A stretch of DNA of 64,000 nt from Psychroflexus maritimus (lineage in GTDB: Bacteria; Bacteroidota; Bacteroidia; Flavobacteriales; Flavobacteriaceae), in NCBI RefSeq assembly GCF_011089875.1, contig NZ_JAANAS010000061.1:85831-149830 (forward strand), given 5' to 3'. Below are positions 26,955 through 37,926 of the stretch, one piece after another. Each line of letters starts with the position of its first letter. Positions within the stretch are counted from its first letter, which is position 1. The position numbers were made by a program, and so were the translations under genes. The notes beneath the pieces are model-generated. The model had not been told where the DNA came from. It saw nothing but the letters and a program-made list of their open reading frames with translations, and ran no database searches.

Positions 26955-27048
26955 ACTACGTTTATATATTTAGATTCTCACGAATTTACAAATTATTAAT
27001 CATTCACACTTACTTCATAACGTTTTTTGATTTTTATAGTGTTGCTCC

Positions 27049-27128
27049 ATGATAACTTATTCTAGTCAAGTTTAGGTTATCATTTTTTTGTTTACAAACA
27101 AGATTTATTTATGAAACTTGTAGTAAAC
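27049..27128 (+). other. Pair of unexplained inverted repeats, the first followed by a T run
   Basis: First: ATGATAAC (27049-27056) / GTTATCAT (27076-27083), 19-base loop, then TTTTT. Second: GTTTAC-AA-ACAAG (27090-27102) / CTTGT-A-GTAAAC (27117-27128), 14-base loop. The first looks like a plus-strand terminator, yet no plus-strand gene lies upstream. Confidence 0.45.
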
Positions 27129-27237
27129 GGAGATTTATTTCATTCATGATTACAAATAAAAACTAGGTTTAACTATAGCTAGCATAAGTGATTAGTTTAG
27201 GAGTTAAATTAACTTTCAGAAAATTAATTATTTATAA

Positions 27238-27268
27238 TTTGCTTGTTTAAAATTAATTACTACTTTTG
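27238..27268 (+). promoter_or_regulatory. Promoter of the str (rpsL) operon
   Basis: TTTG at 27238-27241 and TACTTTTG at 27261-27268 with a 19-base spacer: an ideal Bacteroidota housekeeping promoter. The predicted leader is about 40 bases. Confidence 0.75.
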
Positions 27269-27314
27269 CAACTCCTAAAAATTAGGGTTATTAAATTAAT
27301 ATTTGTAGAATAAT

Positions 27315-27689
27315 ATGCCAACAATTTCACAATTAGTTAGAAAAGGAAGACGTACTATAACTAAGAAGAGTAAATCGGCTGCTTTGGATTCTTGTCCTCA
27401 GAGACGTGGAGTTTGTACACGTGTTTACACTACTACACCAAAAAAACCTAACTCAGCAATGCGTAAAGTTGCTCGTGTAAGGTTAACAAATGGTAAAGAG
27501 GTGAACGCATACATTCCCGGGGAAGGACACAATCTTCAAGAGCACTCGATAGTATTAGTTAGAGGCGGGAGAGTAAAAGACTTACCAGGGGTAAGGTACC
27601 ACATTGTAAGGGGTGCTTTAGATACTGCTGGAGTAGAAGGTAGATTGCAACGTAGAAGTAAGTACGGTGCTAAACGTCCAAAAAAATAA
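27315..27689 (+). CDS. rpsL: 30S ribosomal protein S12
   Basis: 124 residues, full length. S12 sits at the decoding centre. The [13 protein letters not shown] and [15 protein letters not shown] loops are conserved; the lysines mutated in streptomycin resistance are in these loops and look wild type ([18 protein letters not shown]). First gene of the str operon, with rpsG 24 bases after it. Confidence 0.99.
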   Translation: MPTISQLVRKGRRTITKKSKSAALDSCPQRRGVCTRVYTTTPKKPNSAMRKVARVRLTNGKEVNAYIPGEGHNLQEHSIVLVRGGRVKDLPGVRYHIVRGALDTAGVEGRLQRRSKYGAKRPKK

Positions 27690-27713
27690 GTTGAATACGT
27701 TTAAAGTAAAGAC

Positions 27714-28190
27714 ATGAGAAAAAGACAGGCAAAAGCAAGACCTATACTTCCAGACCCAAAGTTCAATGATCAATTAGTTACACGTTTTGTGAACATGTTG
27801 ATGTGGGACGGTAAGAAGTCAATTGCTTTTAAAATCTTCTATGATGCAATGGATATTGTAGAGGAAAAGAAACAAGAAGAAGAAAAGACAGCATTAGAGG
27901 TGTGGAAAGAAGCGCTTTCTAATGTAATGCCTCACGTAGAAGTGAGAAGTAGAAGAGTTGGAGGGGCTACTTTCCAAATCCCTACACCTATCCGTCCGGA
28001 TAGAAAGATCTCTACAGCAATGAAGTGGTTGATTAATTTTTCTAGAAAGAGAAATGAAAAATCAATGGCCGCAAAGTTAGCTGCTGAAGTTTTAGCTGCT
28101 GCAAAAGAAGAAGGTGCTGCGGTTAAAAAGCGTGTGGATACACACCGTATGGCAGAAGCAAACAAAGCATTTTCACACTTTAGATTCTAA
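27714..28190 (+). CDS. rpsG: 30S ribosomal protein S7
   Basis: 158 residues, nucleates the head of the 30S subunit. It begins [19 protein letters not shown] as in other Bacteroidota and contains [16 protein letters not shown]. In many bacteria S7 represses its own operon; no equivalent mRNA site was evident here. Only 5 bases separate it from fusA. Confidence 0.99.
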   Translation: MRKRQAKARPILPDPKFNDQLVTRFVNMLMWDGKKSIAFKIFYDAMDIVEEKKQEEEKTALEVWKEALSNVMPHVEVRSRRVGGATFQIPTPIRPDRKISTAMKWLINFSRKRNEKSMAAKLAAEVLAAAKEEGAAVKKRVDTHRMAEANKAFSHFRF

Positions 28191-28195
28191 GAGCA

Positions 28196-30307
28196 ATGGC
28201 ACAAAGAGATTTAAAATTTACAAGAAATATTGGTATTGCTGCGCATATTGATGCAGGTAAAACCACTACTACAGAGCGTATCCTGTACTATACCGGAGTA
28301 AGTCATAAAATAGGAGAGGTGCACGATGGTGCAGCAACTATGGACTGGATGGAGCAAGAGCAGGAACGTGGTATCACAATTACTTCGGCAGCTACGCATT
28401 GTAAGTGGCCTTACAGAGATCATGAATATACAGTGAACATTATTGATACCCCAGGTCACGTTGATTTTACGGTAGAGGTAGAGCGTTCACTTCGTGTATT
28501 AGATGGTGTTGTAGCTTTGTTTAGTGCGGTTGATGGTGTTGAGCCACAGTCGGAAACTGTTTGGAGACAAGCCGATAAATATAAAGTTCCGCGTTTAGGT
28601 TTTGTGAACAAAATGGACCGTCAGGGTGCTAATTTCTTTAACGTGTGTAATCAAGTTAGAGAAATGCTAGGTGGTAATCCAGTTCCATTACAAGTGCCTA
28701 TTGGTGATGAAATTGACTTCAAAGGTGTAGTTGATTTGATTTCAAAGAAAGCGATTGTATGGAATGATGAGGATATGGGGATGACTTATGAAGTTATCGA
28801 TATTCCTGCTGAATTGGAGGAAGATGTAACTAAATATAGAACTGAATTAGTAGAAGCAGTAGCAGAATACGACGAAGAATTAATGGAAAAATTCTTTGAA
28901 GATGAAGATTCTATTACTGAAGATGAAATTATTGCAGCCTTGCGCGCAGCTACTATCGATATGTCTATCATTCCTATGATGTGTGGTTCTGCGTTTAAAA
29001 ATAAAGGAGTTCAAGCCATGCTTGACGCTGTAATGAGATACTTACCATCTCCTGTAGATGTGGAAGCTATTGAAGGAGAAAATCCATCTACGGGTGAAAT
29101 GGAAACGAGAAAACCTAATGTTGATTCTCCGTTTTCTGCCCTAGCTTTTAAAATTGCTACCGACCCTTTTGTTGGTCGTTTAGCATTCTTTAGAACCTAT
29201 TCAGGTACGTTAGATGCAGGTTCTTATGTGTTAAATAATCGTTCTGGAAAAAAGGAACGTATTTCTAGAATGTATCAAATGCATTCTAATAAACAGCAAC
29301 CAATTGATAAAATTGAAGCTGGAGATATCGGAGCAGCAGTAGGTTTTAAAGATATTAAAACCGGAGATACGCTAACCGACATGAACAATCCTATTGTGCT
29401 TGAATCCATGTCTTTCCCTGACCCAGTTATTGGTATTGCTGTAGAGCCAAAGACCAAAGCTGATGTTGAGAAAATGGGTACAGCTTTAGCTAAATTAGCT
29501 GAAGAAGATCCTACGTTCGTTGTTAAGACAGATGAAGCTTCAGGGCAAACTGTTATTTCTGGAATGGGTGAGCTACACTTAGATATCTTAATTGACCGTA
29601 TGAAGCGTGAATTTAAGGTTGAAGTAAACGTGGGTGAACCTCAGGTAGAGTATAAAGAAACAGTTAAGAAAGCTGCCGACCACAGAGAAACTTATAAGAA
29701 ACAAACTGGTGGTCGTGGTAAATTTGCTGATATCGTATTTGAGATGGGTCCTGTTGATGAGGATTTTGAAGAAACAGGTTTACAGTTTATTGATCAAATT
29801 AAAGGGGGTAGAGTTCCTAAAGAATTTATTCCTTCAGTTAAATCTGGATTTGAAGCTGCAATGAAAGTTGGTCCTCTAGCTGGTTTCCAAATGGATACTT
29901 TAAAAGTTACTTTAAAAGATGGTTCTTTCCACCCCGTGGATTCAGATCAATTATCTTTTGAGTTAGCAGCTAAATTAGGGTTTAAATCGGCGGCTAAGAA
30001 AGCTGGTGCTGTAGTTCTAGAGCCTATGATGAAAGTGGAGGTAGTTACTCCAGAAGAAAATATGGGAGACATTGTTGGTGATTTGAATAGAAGACGTGGG
30101 CAAGTAAACGATATGTCAGACCGTTCAGGAGCAAAAGTAGTGAAGGCAATTGTTCCATTATCAGAAATGTTTGGTTACGTAACTACGTTAAGAACATTAT
30201 CTTCAGGTAGAGCAACTTCAACTATGGAGTTTTCACACTATGAAGAAACACCAAGCAATATTTCAGAGCAAGTAATCGCTGCGGCGAAAGGAGAAACAAA
30301 CGAGTAA
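28196..30307 (+). CDS. fusA: Elongation factor G
   Basis: 703-residue translocase GTPase. G1 is AHIDAGKT (residues 17-24), G3 DTPGH, G4 NKMD. Domains II-V are complete, with the domain IV tip segment [10 protein letters not shown]. Standard position between rpsG and rpsJ; tuf is not in this window, as is usual for the phylum. Confidence 0.99.
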   Translation: MAQRDLKFTRNIGIAAHIDAGKTTTTERILYYTGVSHKIGEVHDGAATMDWMEQEQERGITITSAATHCKWPYRDHEYTVNIIDTPGHVDFTVEVERSLRVLDGVVALFSAVDGVEPQSETVWRQADKYKVPRLGFVNKMDRQGANFFNVCNQVREMLGGNPVPLQVPIGDEIDFKGVVDLISKKAIVWNDEDMGMTYEVIDIPAELEEDVTKYRTELVEAVAEYDEELMEKFFEDEDSITEDEIIAALRAATIDMSIIPMMCGSAFKNKGVQAMLDAVMRYLPSPVDVEAIEGENPSTGEMETRKPNVDSPFSALAFKIATDPFVGRLAFFRTYSGTLDAGSYVLNNRSGKKERISRMYQMHSNKQQPIDKIEAGDIGAAVGFKDIKTGDTLTDMNNPIVLESMSFPDPVIGIAVEPKTKADVEKMGTALAKLAEEDPTFVVKTDEASGQTVISGMGELHLDILIDRMKREFKVEVNVGEPQVEYKETVKKAADHRETYKKQTGGRGKFADIVFEMGPVDEDFEETGLQFIDQIKGGRVPKEFIPSVKSGFEAAMKVGPLAGFQMDTLKVTLKDGSFHPVDSDQLSFELAAKLGFKSAAKKAGAVVLEPMMKVEVVTPEENMGDIVGDLNRRRGQVNDMSDRSGAKVVKAIVPLSEMFGYVTTLRTLSSGRATSTMEFSHYEETPSNISEQVIAAAKGETNE

Positions 30308-30319
30308 TAAGAACTTATC

Positions 30320-30625
30320 ATGAGTCAGAAAATAAGAATCAAACTTAAATCTTACGATCACAACTTGGTTGATAAGTCAGCTGAAAAAATCGTAAAAACT
30401 GTAAAAACAACTGGAGCTGTAGTTACTGGTCCAATACCCTTACCTACCAAAAAGAAAATTTTTACTGTTTTACGTTCTCCTCACGTAAATAAGAAATCAC
30501 GTGAGCAGTTTGAGCTGAATTCATTCAAGCGCCTATTAGATATCTATAGTTCTTCATCAAAAACAATTGATGCTTTGATGAAGTTAGAGTTGCCTAGTGG
30601 GGTAGAAGTAGAGATCAAGGTTTAA
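30320..30625 (+). CDS. rpsJ: 30S ribosomal protein S10
   Basis: 101 residues. It contains [15 protein letters not shown] and the long loop ([19 protein letters not shown]). S10 also pairs with NusB in antitermination in other bacteria. Here it ends the str transcription block: a terminator-like hairpin follows before rplC, so it may be separated from the S10 operon proper. Confidence 0.99.
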   Translation: MSQKIRIKLKSYDHNLVDKSAEKIVKTVKTTGAVVTGPIPLPTKKKIFTVLRSPHVNKKSREQFELNSFKRLLDIYSSSSKTIDALMKLELPSGVEVEIKV

Positions 30626-30654
30626 TTACAACGATTAATAAAAGAAAAAGAAAT

Positions 30655-30685
30655 AAGTGCGGTAAACTTACTGCACTTCTTTTTT
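30655..30685 (+). terminator. Terminator-like hairpin between rpsJ and rplC
   Basis: Stem AAGTGCGGTA / TACTGCACTT, one G-U pair, 4-base loop AACT, then TCTTTTTT. It may end the str transcript or act as an attenuator in front of the S10 genes. Confidence 0.7.
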
Positions 30686-30714
30686 AATGTTTAAATAAAT
30701 TAATAACAATAAAT

Positions 30715-31329
30715 ATGTCTGGGTTAATAGGAAAGAAAATTGGCATGACCAGCATCTTTGATGAAAATGGAAAGAACATTCCATGTACAGTAATTGAAGC
30801 TGGCCCATGTGTAGTTACCCAAGTCAGAACCGCTGAGGTTGACGGGTACAAAGCCCTTCAACTTGGTTTCGATGACAAATCAGACAAGAATGCTAGTTTA
30901 GCTGCTCAAGGGCACTTTAAGAAAGCTGGTACTTCAGTCAAAAGAAAAGTCGTAGAATTCCAAGGATTTGAAGGAGAACACAAATTAGGTGAACACATCA
31001 CTGTAGATTTGTTTAAAGAAGGAGAATTTGTTGATGTAGCAGGAACCTCTAAAGGGAAAGGATTTCAAGGGGTTGTTAAACGCCATGGATTTGCAGGTTC
31101 AGAGAGAACCCACGGTCAACAAAGTATGTTAAGAGCACCTGGTTCTGTAGGTGCAGCTTCTGATCCATCAAGAGTATTCAAAGGGATGCGAATGGCTGGT
31201 CAGACTGGAAATTCAAAAGTGAAAGTTCAAAATCTTAGAGTGTTAAAAGTTGTTCCTGAGAAAAATCTTTTAGTTGTAAAAGGTTGTGTACCAGGGCATA
31301 CTAACGCTTATGTAACTATTGAGAAGTAA
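30715..31329 (+). CDS. rplC: 50S ribosomal protein L3
   Basis: 204 residues, early-assembling 23S-binding protein near the peptidyl transferase centre. The N-terminus is [13 protein letters not shown] and the central [20 protein letters not shown] loop is intact. It opens the S10 block after an 89-base gap containing a hairpin. Its stop overlaps the rplD start (TAATG). Confidence 0.99.
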   Translation: MSGLIGKKIGMTSIFDENGKNIPCTVIEAGPCVVTQVRTAEVDGYKALQLGFDDKSDKNASLAAQGHFKKAGTSVKRKVVEFQGFEGEHKLGEHITVDLFKEGEFVDVAGTSKGKGFQGVVKRHGFAGSERTHGQQSMLRAPGSVGAASDPSRVFKGMRMAGQTGNSKVKVQNLRVLKVVPEKNLLVVKGCVPGHTNAYVTIEK

Positions 31330-31958
31330 TGAAGTTAGCAGTTTTAGATATAAACGGAAAAGAAACAGGGAAGGAAGTTACACTTTCTGATGCTGTTTTT
31401 GGTATTGAACCTAATGAGCATGCAATTTACTTAGATGTGAAGCAACACCTTGCCAATAAAAGACAAGGGACGCATAAAGCTAAGGAGCGTGCCGAAATTA
31501 AGGGATCAACTAGAAAAATCAAAAAACAAAAAGGAACAGGTACTGCCCGTGCAGGTAGTATTAAGTCTCCAGTTTTTAGAGGAGGTGGTAGAATTTTTGG
31601 CCCAAGACCAAGAGATTATCATTTCAAATTGAACAAAAAGCTGAAACGCTTAGCGCGTAAATCAGCTTTAGCACAAAAAGCAAAAGCGAATCAAATTATC
31701 ATTCTTGATAACCTAACCATTGAGCAACCAAAAACTAAAGAGTTTAAGCAAGTGCTTAGCAATTTGGGAGTTGCCGACAAAAAATCTGTTTTTGTGTTGG
31801 ATGTGTCAAATAAAAATGTATATTTGTCTTCGCGAAATTTAGAAGAGTCTAGAGTTGTAACTGCTTCAGGATTAAACACTTATAACATTTTAAACAATGG
31901 AGTTCTTGTGTTGTCTGAAGCTGCTTTGACGTCTTTAGAGAGTAACTTAACAAAATAA
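31329..31958 (+). CDS. rplD: 50S ribosomal protein L4
   Basis: 209 residues. The long loop that lines the exit tunnel is seen as KKQKGTGTARAGSIKSPVFRGGGRIFGPRPRDY (about 65-97). In enterobacteria L4 represses the S10 operon; whether it recognises the hairpin before rplC here is unknown. Starts on the last base of rplC. Confidence 0.99.
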   Translation: MKLAVLDINGKETGKEVTLSDAVFGIEPNEHAIYLDVKQHLANKRQGTHKAKERAEIKGSTRKIKKQKGTGTARAGSIKSPVFRGGGRIFGPRPRDYHFKLNKKLKRLARKSALAQKAKANQIIILDNLTIEQPKTKEFKQVLSNLGVADKKSVFVLDVSNKNVYLSSRNLEESRVVTASGLNTYNILNNGVLVLSEAALTSLESNLTK

Positions 31959-31967
31959 GCTAGTATA

Positions 31968-32258
31968 ATGAGTATTTTATTGAAACCTATAATTACAGAG
32001 AAGGCTACTCAAGATAGTGAGTTGAAGAACACATTTTGGTTTGAGGTGCAGCCTTCAGCGAACAAGGTTCAGATTAAAAATGCCATAGAGCAAGCTTATG
32101 GTGTTAATGTTGAAAGTGTTCGCACAATGAATGTGTATCCGAAGGTGAAGAGCCGTTTTACAAAAACAGGAGTGGTAGTTGGTAGAAAGAAATTTACCAA
32201 AAAAGCAATTGTTACTGTAACGGATGGAGAAACAATAGATTTATATAGTAATCTTTAA
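31968..32258 (+). CDS. rplW: 50S ribosomal protein L23
   Basis: 96 residues. LLKPIITEKATQ start and the VNVESVRTMNVYPKVKSR region near the exit tunnel, where trigger factor and SRP dock. Tight spacing on both sides. Confidence 0.99.
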   Translation: MSILLKPIITEKATQDSELKNTFWFEVQPSANKVQIKNAIEQAYGVNVESVRTMNVYPKVKSRFTKTGVVVGRKKFTKKAIVTVTDGETIDLYSNL

Positions 32259-32267
32259 CAAAAAACA

Positions 32268-33095
32268 ATGTCGGTAAGAAAATTAAAACCTATTACCCCA
32301 GGTCAGCGTTTTAGAGTTGTTAATGGTTTCGACGCCATTACAACTGATAAGCCGGAGAAGTCATTACTTGCTCCGAAAAAACGATCCGGTGGTAGAAACA
32401 ATCAAGGTAGGATGACTATGCGCTATATTGGTGGTGGTCATAAAAAAAGGTATCGTGTTGTTGACTTTAAGCGTGACATCTTTGATGTTCCTGCAGAAGT
32501 AAAGTCAATTGAATACGACCCTAACAGAACTGCCTTTATTGCGTTATTACAGTATGAAAATGGAGAGAAGCGATATATCATCGCTCCTAACGGTTTGAAG
32601 GTAGGTGAGAAGTTAGTTTCTTCAAGAAATGGTGCACCAATTGAGGTGGGTAACGCTATGCCTTTATCTAAAATTCCATTTGGAACGATTATCTCCTGTG
32701 TAGAGCTTAGGCCAGAACAAGGCGCCAATATGGCGCGTAGTGCGGGTACTTTTGCTCAGTTAATGGCTAAAGACGGGAAGTATGTAACGATTAAGTTGCC
32801 TTCTGGAGAAACTCGGTTGGTTTTAGCAGATTGTATGGCTATGGTTGGTGCTGTTTCAAACAGTGACCACCAATTGCTTGTATCTGGTAAAGCGGGTAGA
32901 AGTAGATGGCTTGGTAGAAGACCTAGAACTAGAGCGGTAGTAATGAATCCAGTAGATCACCCAATGGGTGGTGGTGAAGGTAGAGCTTCCGGTGGTCATC
33001 CAAGATCAAGAAATGGAATTCCTGCTAAAGGCTTTAAGACAAGGTCTAAGAAGAAGTCGAGTAATAAGCATATTGTAGAACGTAGAAAAAAATAA
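32268..33095 (+). CDS. rplB: 50S ribosomal protein L2
   Basis: 275 residues, central to subunit association and peptidyl transfer. The C-terminal [19 protein letters not shown] segment includes the catalytically important histidine. Full length and conserved; 3 bases precede rpsS. Confidence 0.99.
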   Translation: MSVRKLKPITPGQRFRVVNGFDAITTDKPEKSLLAPKKRSGGRNNQGRMTMRYIGGGHKKRYRVVDFKRDIFDVPAEVKSIEYDPNRTAFIALLQYENGEKRYIIAPNGLKVGEKLVSSRNGAPIEVGNAMPLSKIPFGTIISCVELRPEQGANMARSAGTFAQLMAKDGKYVTIKLPSGETRLVLADCMAMVGAVSNSDHQLLVSGKAGRSRWLGRRPRTRAVVMNPVDHPMGGGEGRASGGHPRSRNGIPAKGFKTRSKKKSSNKHIVERRKK

Positions 33096-33098
33096 GAT

Positions 33099-33377
33099 AT
33101 GGCACGTTCATTAAAAAAGGGACCTTTCGTACATTATAAATTAGAGAGAAAAGTTGCTCAAAGCGTTGATTCTGGCAAAAAGTCGGTTATCAAAACTTGG
33201 TCAAGAGCTTCAATGATTACTCCAGATTTTGTAGGTCAAACGATTGGTGTACACAACGGAAAACAATTTGTACCAGTTTTTGTAACAGAAAACATGGTAG
33301 GACATAAATTAGGTGAATTTTCTCCTACAAGAACTTTTAGAGGGCATACAGGTCCTAAAAATAAAGGAAAAAAATAA
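33099..33377 (+). CDS. rpsS: 30S ribosomal protein S19
   Basis: 92 residues, head protein contacting S13 and the A-site tRNA. It starts [15 protein letters not shown] and ends [20 protein letters not shown]. Ordinary member of the S10 block. Confidence 0.99.
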   Translation: MARSLKKGPFVHYKLERKVAQSVDSGKKSVIKTWSRASMITPDFVGQTIGVHNGKQFVPVFVTENMVGHKLGEFSPTRTFRGHTGPKNKGKK

Positions 33378-33384
33378 CTAAGCG

Positions 33385-33792
33385 ATGGGAGTACGTAAAA
33401 GAAACAAAGCTGAAGAGCTTAAAGAGGCAAAAATGAGTGTAGCGTTTGCTAAACTTAATAATTGTCCCACTTCTCCAAGAAAGATGCGTTTAGTTGCTGA
33501 TCTTGTAAGAGGGAAAGATATTGAGCAAGCCTTGCAAATCTTAAGATTTACAACAAAAGAGGCGGCTAGAAGACTAGAAAAGTTATTGTTATCGGCTATT
33601 GCTAATTGGCAAAATAAAAATCCAGAAGCTTCAATTGAAGATGCTTCTTTGTTTATTGCTGAAATTAAAGTAGATAGTGCAAGTGCGCTTAAGCGTTTGC
33701 GTCCTGCCCCACAAGGTAGAGCGCATCGTATTAGAAAGCGTTCTAATCACGTGACTATAACATTAGGAGAAAGAAATAACACAGAAAGCTAA
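33385..33792 (+). CDS. rplV: 50S ribosomal protein L22
   Basis: 135 residues with a short Bacteroidota-type N-terminal extension ([16 protein letters not shown]) before the usual [20 protein letters not shown]. The tunnel-lining beta hairpin ends in [18 protein letters not shown], the macrolide-relevant loop, which shows no deletion. Confidence 0.99.
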   Translation: MGVRKRNKAEELKEAKMSVAFAKLNNCPTSPRKMRLVADLVRGKDIEQALQILRFTTKEAARRLEKLLLSAIANWQNKNPEASIEDASLFIAEIKVDSASALKRLRPAPQGRAHRIRKRSNHVTITLGERNNTES

Positions 33793-33800
33793 GATAAACG

Positions 33801-34514
33801 ATGGGACAAAAAACAAATCCAATAGGTATTAGATTGGGAATCATCAAAGGTTGGGAATCTAACTGGTATGGTGGAAGAGACTATGGAAACAATCTAGCTG
33901 AGGACGACAAAATACGTAAGTATATATTTGCACGTTTATCAAAAGCTAGTGTTTCAAGAGTAATTATTGAGCGTACTTTAAAGCTTGTAACCGTTACTAT
34001 CACTACTGCTAGACCTGGTATCATCATCGGGAAAGGTGGGCAAGAGGTAGACAAGCTTAAGGAGGAGCTTAAGAATATTACAAATAAGGAGGTTCAGGTA
34101 AACATCCACGAGATTAAACGTCCTGAACTAGACGCTCACCTTGTTGCTACAAGTATTGCAAGGCAAGTTGAAAACAGAATTTCCTATAGACGTGCCATTA
34201 AAATGGCTATTGCTGCAACTATGCGAATGAATGCAGAAGGAATTAAAATTCAAATTTCTGGTCGTTTAAATGGTGCAGAAATGGCACGTTCAGAATCTTA
34301 TAAAGAAGGAAGAATTCCGTTGTCAACTTTCAGAGCAGATATTGATTATGCTTTAGTTGAAGCTCATACTACCTATGGTAGATTGGGAATTAAAGTGTGG
34401 ATCATGAAAGGTGAAGTTTACGGAAAAAGAGAGCTCTCTCCTCTCGTAGGTCTTTCCAAAGGAGAAAGAAAAGGTAGTAAAGGAAGACGTCCCAACAAAC
34501 GTCGTAAAAAGTAA
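33801..34514 (+). CDS. rpsC: 30S ribosomal protein S3
   Basis: 237 residues. KH domain with the GxxG-type loop [15 protein letters not shown] (about 72-86) binds RNA at the mRNA entry; a basic C-terminal tail ([11 protein letters not shown]) follows. Co-linear with rplP after 15 bases. Confidence 0.99.
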   Translation: MGQKTNPIGIRLGIIKGWESNWYGGRDYGNNLAEDDKIRKYIFARLSKASVSRVIIERTLKLVTVTITTARPGIIIGKGGQEVDKLKEELKNITNKEVQVNIHEIKRPELDAHLVATSIARQVENRISYRRAIKMAIAATMRMNAEGIKIQISGRLNGAEMARSESYKEGRIPLSTFRADIDYALVEAHTTYGRLGIKVWIMKGEVYGKRELSPLVGLSKGERKGSKGRRPNKRRKK

Positions 34515-34529
34515 TTTAAATCGTAAGAA

Positions 34530-34949
34530 ATGTTACAACCTAAAAGAACGAAGCATCGTAAACAGCAGAAAGGCAGAATGAAAGGGAACTCGCAAAGAGG
34601 TCACCGTTTATCTAACGGAACTTTCGGACTTAAATCTTTAGATTCCTCATTTGTGAATTCTAGACAGATAGAGGCTGCCCGTATTGCTGCAACACGTTAC
34701 ATGAAGAGAGAAGGGTCGTTATGGATTAAAATCTTTCCCGATAAGCCTATTACAAAGAAACCTTTAGAGGTGCGTATGGGTAAAGGAAAAGGTGCCATAG
34801 ACCACTACGCTGCAGTAGTTAAGTCAGGAAGAATTATGTTTGAAATTGGAGGCGTTCCTTTGAGCGTTGCTAAAGAAGCATTAAGACTTGCGGCTCAAAA
34901 ATTGCCAGTGAGAACTAAATTCGTAGTAGCTAGAGATTATCAAGAATAA
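34530..34949 (+). CDS. rplP: 50S ribosomal protein L16
   Basis: 139 residues, organises the A-site finger and tRNA binding. [19 protein letters not shown] start and the [16 protein letters not shown] loop are present. It carries the arginine-rich segment subject to hydroxylation in some bacteria. Confidence 0.99.
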   Translation: MLQPKRTKHRKQQKGRMKGNSQRGHRLSNGTFGLKSLDSSFVNSRQIEAARIAATRYMKREGSLWIKIFPDKPITKKPLEVRMGKGKGAIDHYAAVVKSGRIMFEIGGVPLSVAKEALRLAAQKLPVRTKFVVARDYQE

Positions 34950-34954
34950 AAATT

Positions 34955-35146
34955 ATGAAACAGTCAGAGATTAAAGAATTATCTGTAGCAGATTTACGCG
35001 AAGAACTTGATAAGACTCGTCAAGAGTTATCAAATCTTAAGATGACTCATGCTATTAGTCCTCTTGAAAACCCAATGCAAATTAGAGTTGCAAGGAAGGC
35101 TATAGCAAGATTAGCTACAGAAATCACTAAAAGAGAATTAGATTAA
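34955..35146 (+). CDS. rpmC: 50S ribosomal protein L29
   Basis: 63 residues, two-helix protein near the exit tunnel. [20 protein letters not shown] and the family motif [16 protein letters not shown]. Between rplP (5 bases) and rpsQ (11 bases). Confidence 0.98.
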   Translation: MKQSEIKELSVADLREELDKTRQELSNLKMTHAISPLENPMQIRVARKAIARLATEITKRELD

Positions 35147-35157
35147 TTCTGCTTACA

Positions 35158-35415
35158 ATGGAAAAAAGAAATTTAAGAAAAGAGCGTGTCGGCGTTGTGA
35201 CTAGCAATAAAATGCAAAAGTCAATAGTTGTTTCAGAAACAAAAAAGATGAAGCACCCTAAGTATGGTAAGTTCGTAATGAAGACCAAAAAGTATGTTGC
35301 TCATGATGAAAACAACGACTGTAACGAAGGAGACACTGTAAGAATTATGGAAACTAGACCACTTAGCAAGAACAAATGCTGGAGGTTGGTTGATGTAATA
35401 GAAAGAGCTAAATAA
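35158..35415 (+). CDS. rpsQ: 30S ribosomal protein S17
   Basis: 85 residues, OB-fold primary 16S binder. [22 protein letters not shown] and [21 protein letters not shown] are typical. rplN starts 2 bases later. Confidence 0.99.
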   Translation: MEKRNLRKERVGVVTSNKMQKSIVVSETKKMKHPKYGKFVMKTKKYVAHDENNDCNEGDTVRIMETRPLSKNKCWRLVDVIERAK

Positions 35416-35417
35416 TT

Positions 35418-35786
35418 ATGGTACAACAAGAATCAAGATTAAGAGTAGCCGATAATACCGGAGCCAAGCAAGTACTTGTTATACGTGTTTTGGGCGGTAC
35501 TAAGAAGCGTTATGCTTCAGTTGGCGATAAAGTTGTGGTAAGTGTTAAAGAAGCTACCCCTAATGGAAACATTAAGAAAGGAGCTGTATCTACTGCCGTA
35601 GTTGTGAGAACAAACAAAGAAGTAAGAAGGCCTGATGGCTCTTACATTCGCTTTGATGATAACGCATGTGTGCTTTTAACGGGTACTGGAGAAATGCGTG
35701 GAACTCGTGTTTTTGGTCCTGTGGCTAAAGAATTACGCGATAATCAATTCATGAAAATTGTTTCACTTGCACCTGAGGTGCTTTAA
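35418..35786 (+). CDS. rplN: 50S ribosomal protein L14
   Basis: 122 residues, at the subunit interface (bridge B8). [18 protein letters not shown] start and [23 protein letters not shown] end are canonical. Confidence 0.99.
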   Translation: MVQQESRLRVADNTGAKQVLVIRVLGGTKKRYASVGDKVVVSVKEATPNGNIKKGAVSTAVVVRTNKEVRRPDGSYIRFDDNACVLLTGTGEMRGTRVFGPVAKELRDNQFMKIVSLAPEVL

Positions 35787-35796
35787 ATTTATAACG

Positions 35797-36108
35797 ATGA
35801 GTAAAATTAAACTTAAAGTAGGAGATCAGGTAAGAGTACTTGCTGGTGAAAGCAAAGGCAAAGAGGGAAGAATTTTGAAAATTTCAAAAGATAAAACTCG
35901 AGCTATTGTTGAAGGTGCAAATCTTGTTAAGAAACACCAAAAGCCAAGCGCTACAAACCCACAAGGAGGAATCAAAGAAATGGAAGCTACTTTGCATATT
36001 TCTAATCTTTCATTATTAACTAAAGACGGGAAAACTACACGTGTTGGTTATCAAATGCAGGAAGGAAAAAAAGTTAGAATATCCAAAAAAACGAATGAAG
36101 TAATTTAA
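35797..36108 (+). CDS. rplX: 50S ribosomal protein L24
   Basis: 103 residues from ATG 35797. An in-frame extension upstream overlaps rplN and is not likely. KOW motif [21 protein letters not shown] at residues 8-28; assembly initiator of the 50S. It lies 10 bases after rplN and 2 before rplE. Confidence 0.97.
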   Translation: MSKIKLKVGDQVRVLAGESKGKEGRILKISKDKTRAIVEGANLVKKHQKPSATNPQGGIKEMEATLHISNLSLLTKDGKTTRVGYQMQEGKKVRISKKTNEVI

Positions 36109-36110
36109 TT

Positions 36111-36662
36111 ATGAGTTACGTACCTAGATTAAAAGAAGAATATTCAAATAAAGTACTTCCTGCATTAATGGAAGAATTTGGATATAAGAACACCATGCAA
36201 GCGCCAAGATTGAAAAAAATTGTGCTTAGCCGTGGTGTAGGTGAAGCTATTGCTGATAAAAAGTTGATTGACCATGCGGTTAATGAATTAACGCAAATTA
36301 CTGGTCAAAAGGCTATTGCTACTAAATCTAAAAAAGATGTGGCTAATTTCAAATTAAGGAAAGGAATGCCTATTGGAGCTATGGTAACATTACGCGGCGA
36401 TAGAATGTATGAATTTTTAGATCGATTAATTACTTCTGCGCTTCCACGTGTTAGAGATTTTAACGGTATTAAAGCGAATGGCTTTGATGGTCGTGGAAAT
36501 TATAACCTTGGAGTAACAGAACAAATTATTTTTCCAGAAATTGATATTGATAAAGTGAACCGTATTTCAGGAATGGATATTACTTTTGTAACCAATGCTG
36601 AAACAGATAAAGAAGCAAAGTCTTTATTAACTGAATTAGGATTACCCTTTAAAAAGAATTAA
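36111..36662 (+). CDS. rplE: 50S ribosomal protein L5
   Basis: 183 residues, binds 5S rRNA. It has [20 protein letters not shown], the [20 protein letters not shown] loop and [12 protein letters not shown]. First of the spc-like run with rpsN 2 bases downstream. Confidence 0.99.
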   Translation: MSYVPRLKEEYSNKVLPALMEEFGYKNTMQAPRLKKIVLSRGVGEAIADKKLIDHAVNELTQITGQKAIATKSKKDVANFKLRKGMPIGAMVTLRGDRMYEFLDRLITSALPRVRDFNGIKANGFDGRGNYNLGVTEQIIFPEIDIDKVNRISGMDITFVTNAETDKEAKSLLTELGLPFKKN

Positions 36663-36664
36663 TT

Positions 36665-36934
36665 ATGGCAAAGGAATCAATGAAAGCACGTGAAGTAAAA
36701 CGTGAAAAAACAGTAGATAAATACGCTGAAAAGCGCAAAGCTTTAAAAGAAGCTGGCGACTATGAGGCTCTTCAAAAATTGCCTAAAAACGCGTCTCCAG
36801 TAAGAATGCACAACAGATGTAAGCTTACAGGAAGACCTAAAGGGTATATGAGACAATTTGGAATTTCTCGCGTTATGTTTAGAGAAATGGCGAATAAGGG
36901 GCTTATTCCAGGAGTTAAAAAGGCAAGTTGGTAA
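36665..36934 (+). CDS. rpsN: 30S ribosomal protein S14, zinc-free form
   Basis: 89 residues. The long C-minus type: where zinc-dependent S14 has two CxxC pairs, this has a single cysteine in [19 protein letters not shown]. It therefore needs no zinc. Spacing to rpsH is 18 bases. Confidence 0.98.
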   Translation: MAKESMKAREVKREKTVDKYAEKRKALKEAGDYEALQKLPKNASPVRMHNRCKLTGRPKGYMRQFGISRVMFREMANKGLIPGVKKASW

Positions 36935-36952
36935 TTTTTAAAAAAAGGAATA

Positions 36953-37351
36953 ATGAATATTGATCCTGTATCAGATTATTTAACAAGAGTTAGAAATGCC
37001 GTAGCGGCTTCTCACAGAGTGGTTGAAATACCAGCTTCTAACTTGAAAAAAGAATTAACTAAGATATTATTCGATCAAGGATATATCTTGAGTTATAAGT
37101 TTATTGATGACAATAAACAAGGAACTATTAAAATTGCACTGAAATACGATAAATTGGAAAATGATCCAGTAATTAAAAAATTACAGCGTATTTCAAAACC
37201 AGGTTTACGAAAGTATGCTTCTGCTAAAGATTTACCAAGAATCTTAAATGGCCTTGGTATTGCTATTGTTTCAACTTCTAAAGGAGTGATGACCGATAAG
37301 CAGGCAAGAAGCGAAAACGTAGGTGGTGAAGTGCTTTGTTACGTATATTAA
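36953..37351 (+). CDS. rpsH: 30S ribosomal protein S8
   Basis: 132 residues, binds the 16S central domain and, in E. coli, its own spc m[19 protein letters not shown] start and the [26 protein letters not shown] end are canonical. Confidence 0.99.
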   Translation: MNIDPVSDYLTRVRNAVAASHRVVEIPASNLKKELTKILFDQGYILSYKFIDDNKQGTIKIALKYDKLENDPVIKKLQRISKPGLRKYASAKDLPRILNGLGIAIVSTSKGVMTDKQARSENVGGEVLCYVY

Positions 37352-37372
37352 TTATTTTAAGACTAGTATAAA

Positions 37373-37915
37373 ATGTCAAGAATAGGAAATAGTCCAGTAA
37401 GCATTCCCGAAGGAGTAACTGTATCTGTGAAAGACAACACAATTACGGTGAAGGGTAAATTAGGGGAGCTTACTCAAGAATTTAGCGATATTGAAATTCG
37501 CGTAGAAGAGAACGAAGTAATCTTAGAACGATCTTCAGAAAAGAAAAACATAAAGTCTAAACACGGACTTTATAGATCCTTAATTAATAACATGGTTGAA
37601 GGTGTTGCTAACGGATTTACTAAAGAATTAGAATTAGTAGGTGTTGGTTATAGAGCTTCAAATCAAGGTCAAAAACTTGATTTAGCTATTGGATTCTCAC
37701 ACAATATAGTGATTGAGTTAGCACCAGAGGTTAAAGTAGAAACGGTATCAGAAAAAGGTAAAAATCCAATTATAAAATTATCTTCTTTTGATAACCAGTT
37801 AGTATCACAAGTAGCTGCTAAAATTCGCTCATTTAGACGACCTGAACCTTACAAAGGTAAAGGAATCAAGTATGTAGGTGAATACATTAGAAGAAAAGCA
37901 GGTAAATCAGCTTAA
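37373..37915 (+). CDS. rplF: 50S ribosomal protein L6
   Basis: 180 residues, two-domain protein near the GTPase centre. [15 protein letters not shown] start, [10 protein letters not shown], and the end [24 protein letters not shown]. Confidence 0.99.
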   Translation: MSRIGNSPVSIPEGVTVSVKDNTITVKGKLGELTQEFSDIEIRVEENEVILERSSEKKNIKSKHGLYRSLINNMVEGVANGFTKELELVGVGYRASNQGQKLDLAIGFSHNIVIELAPEVKVETVSEKGKNPIIKLSSFDNQLVSQVAAKIRSFRRPEPYKGKGIKYVGEYIRRKAGKSA

Positions 37916-37926
37916 TAATTAAGACT

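Larger units (their letters stand above)
26955..27314. other. 360-base region before the str operon with hairpins and promoter
   Basis: No ORF. It holds two adjacent inverted repeats (27049-27083 and 27090-27128) and the rpsL promoter (27238-27268); the rest is featureless AT-rich sequence. Confidence 0.7.

Noticed and set aside
35758..35796. N-terminal extension of rplX overlapping rplN
   Set aside because: Would overlap rplN and is not found in L24.
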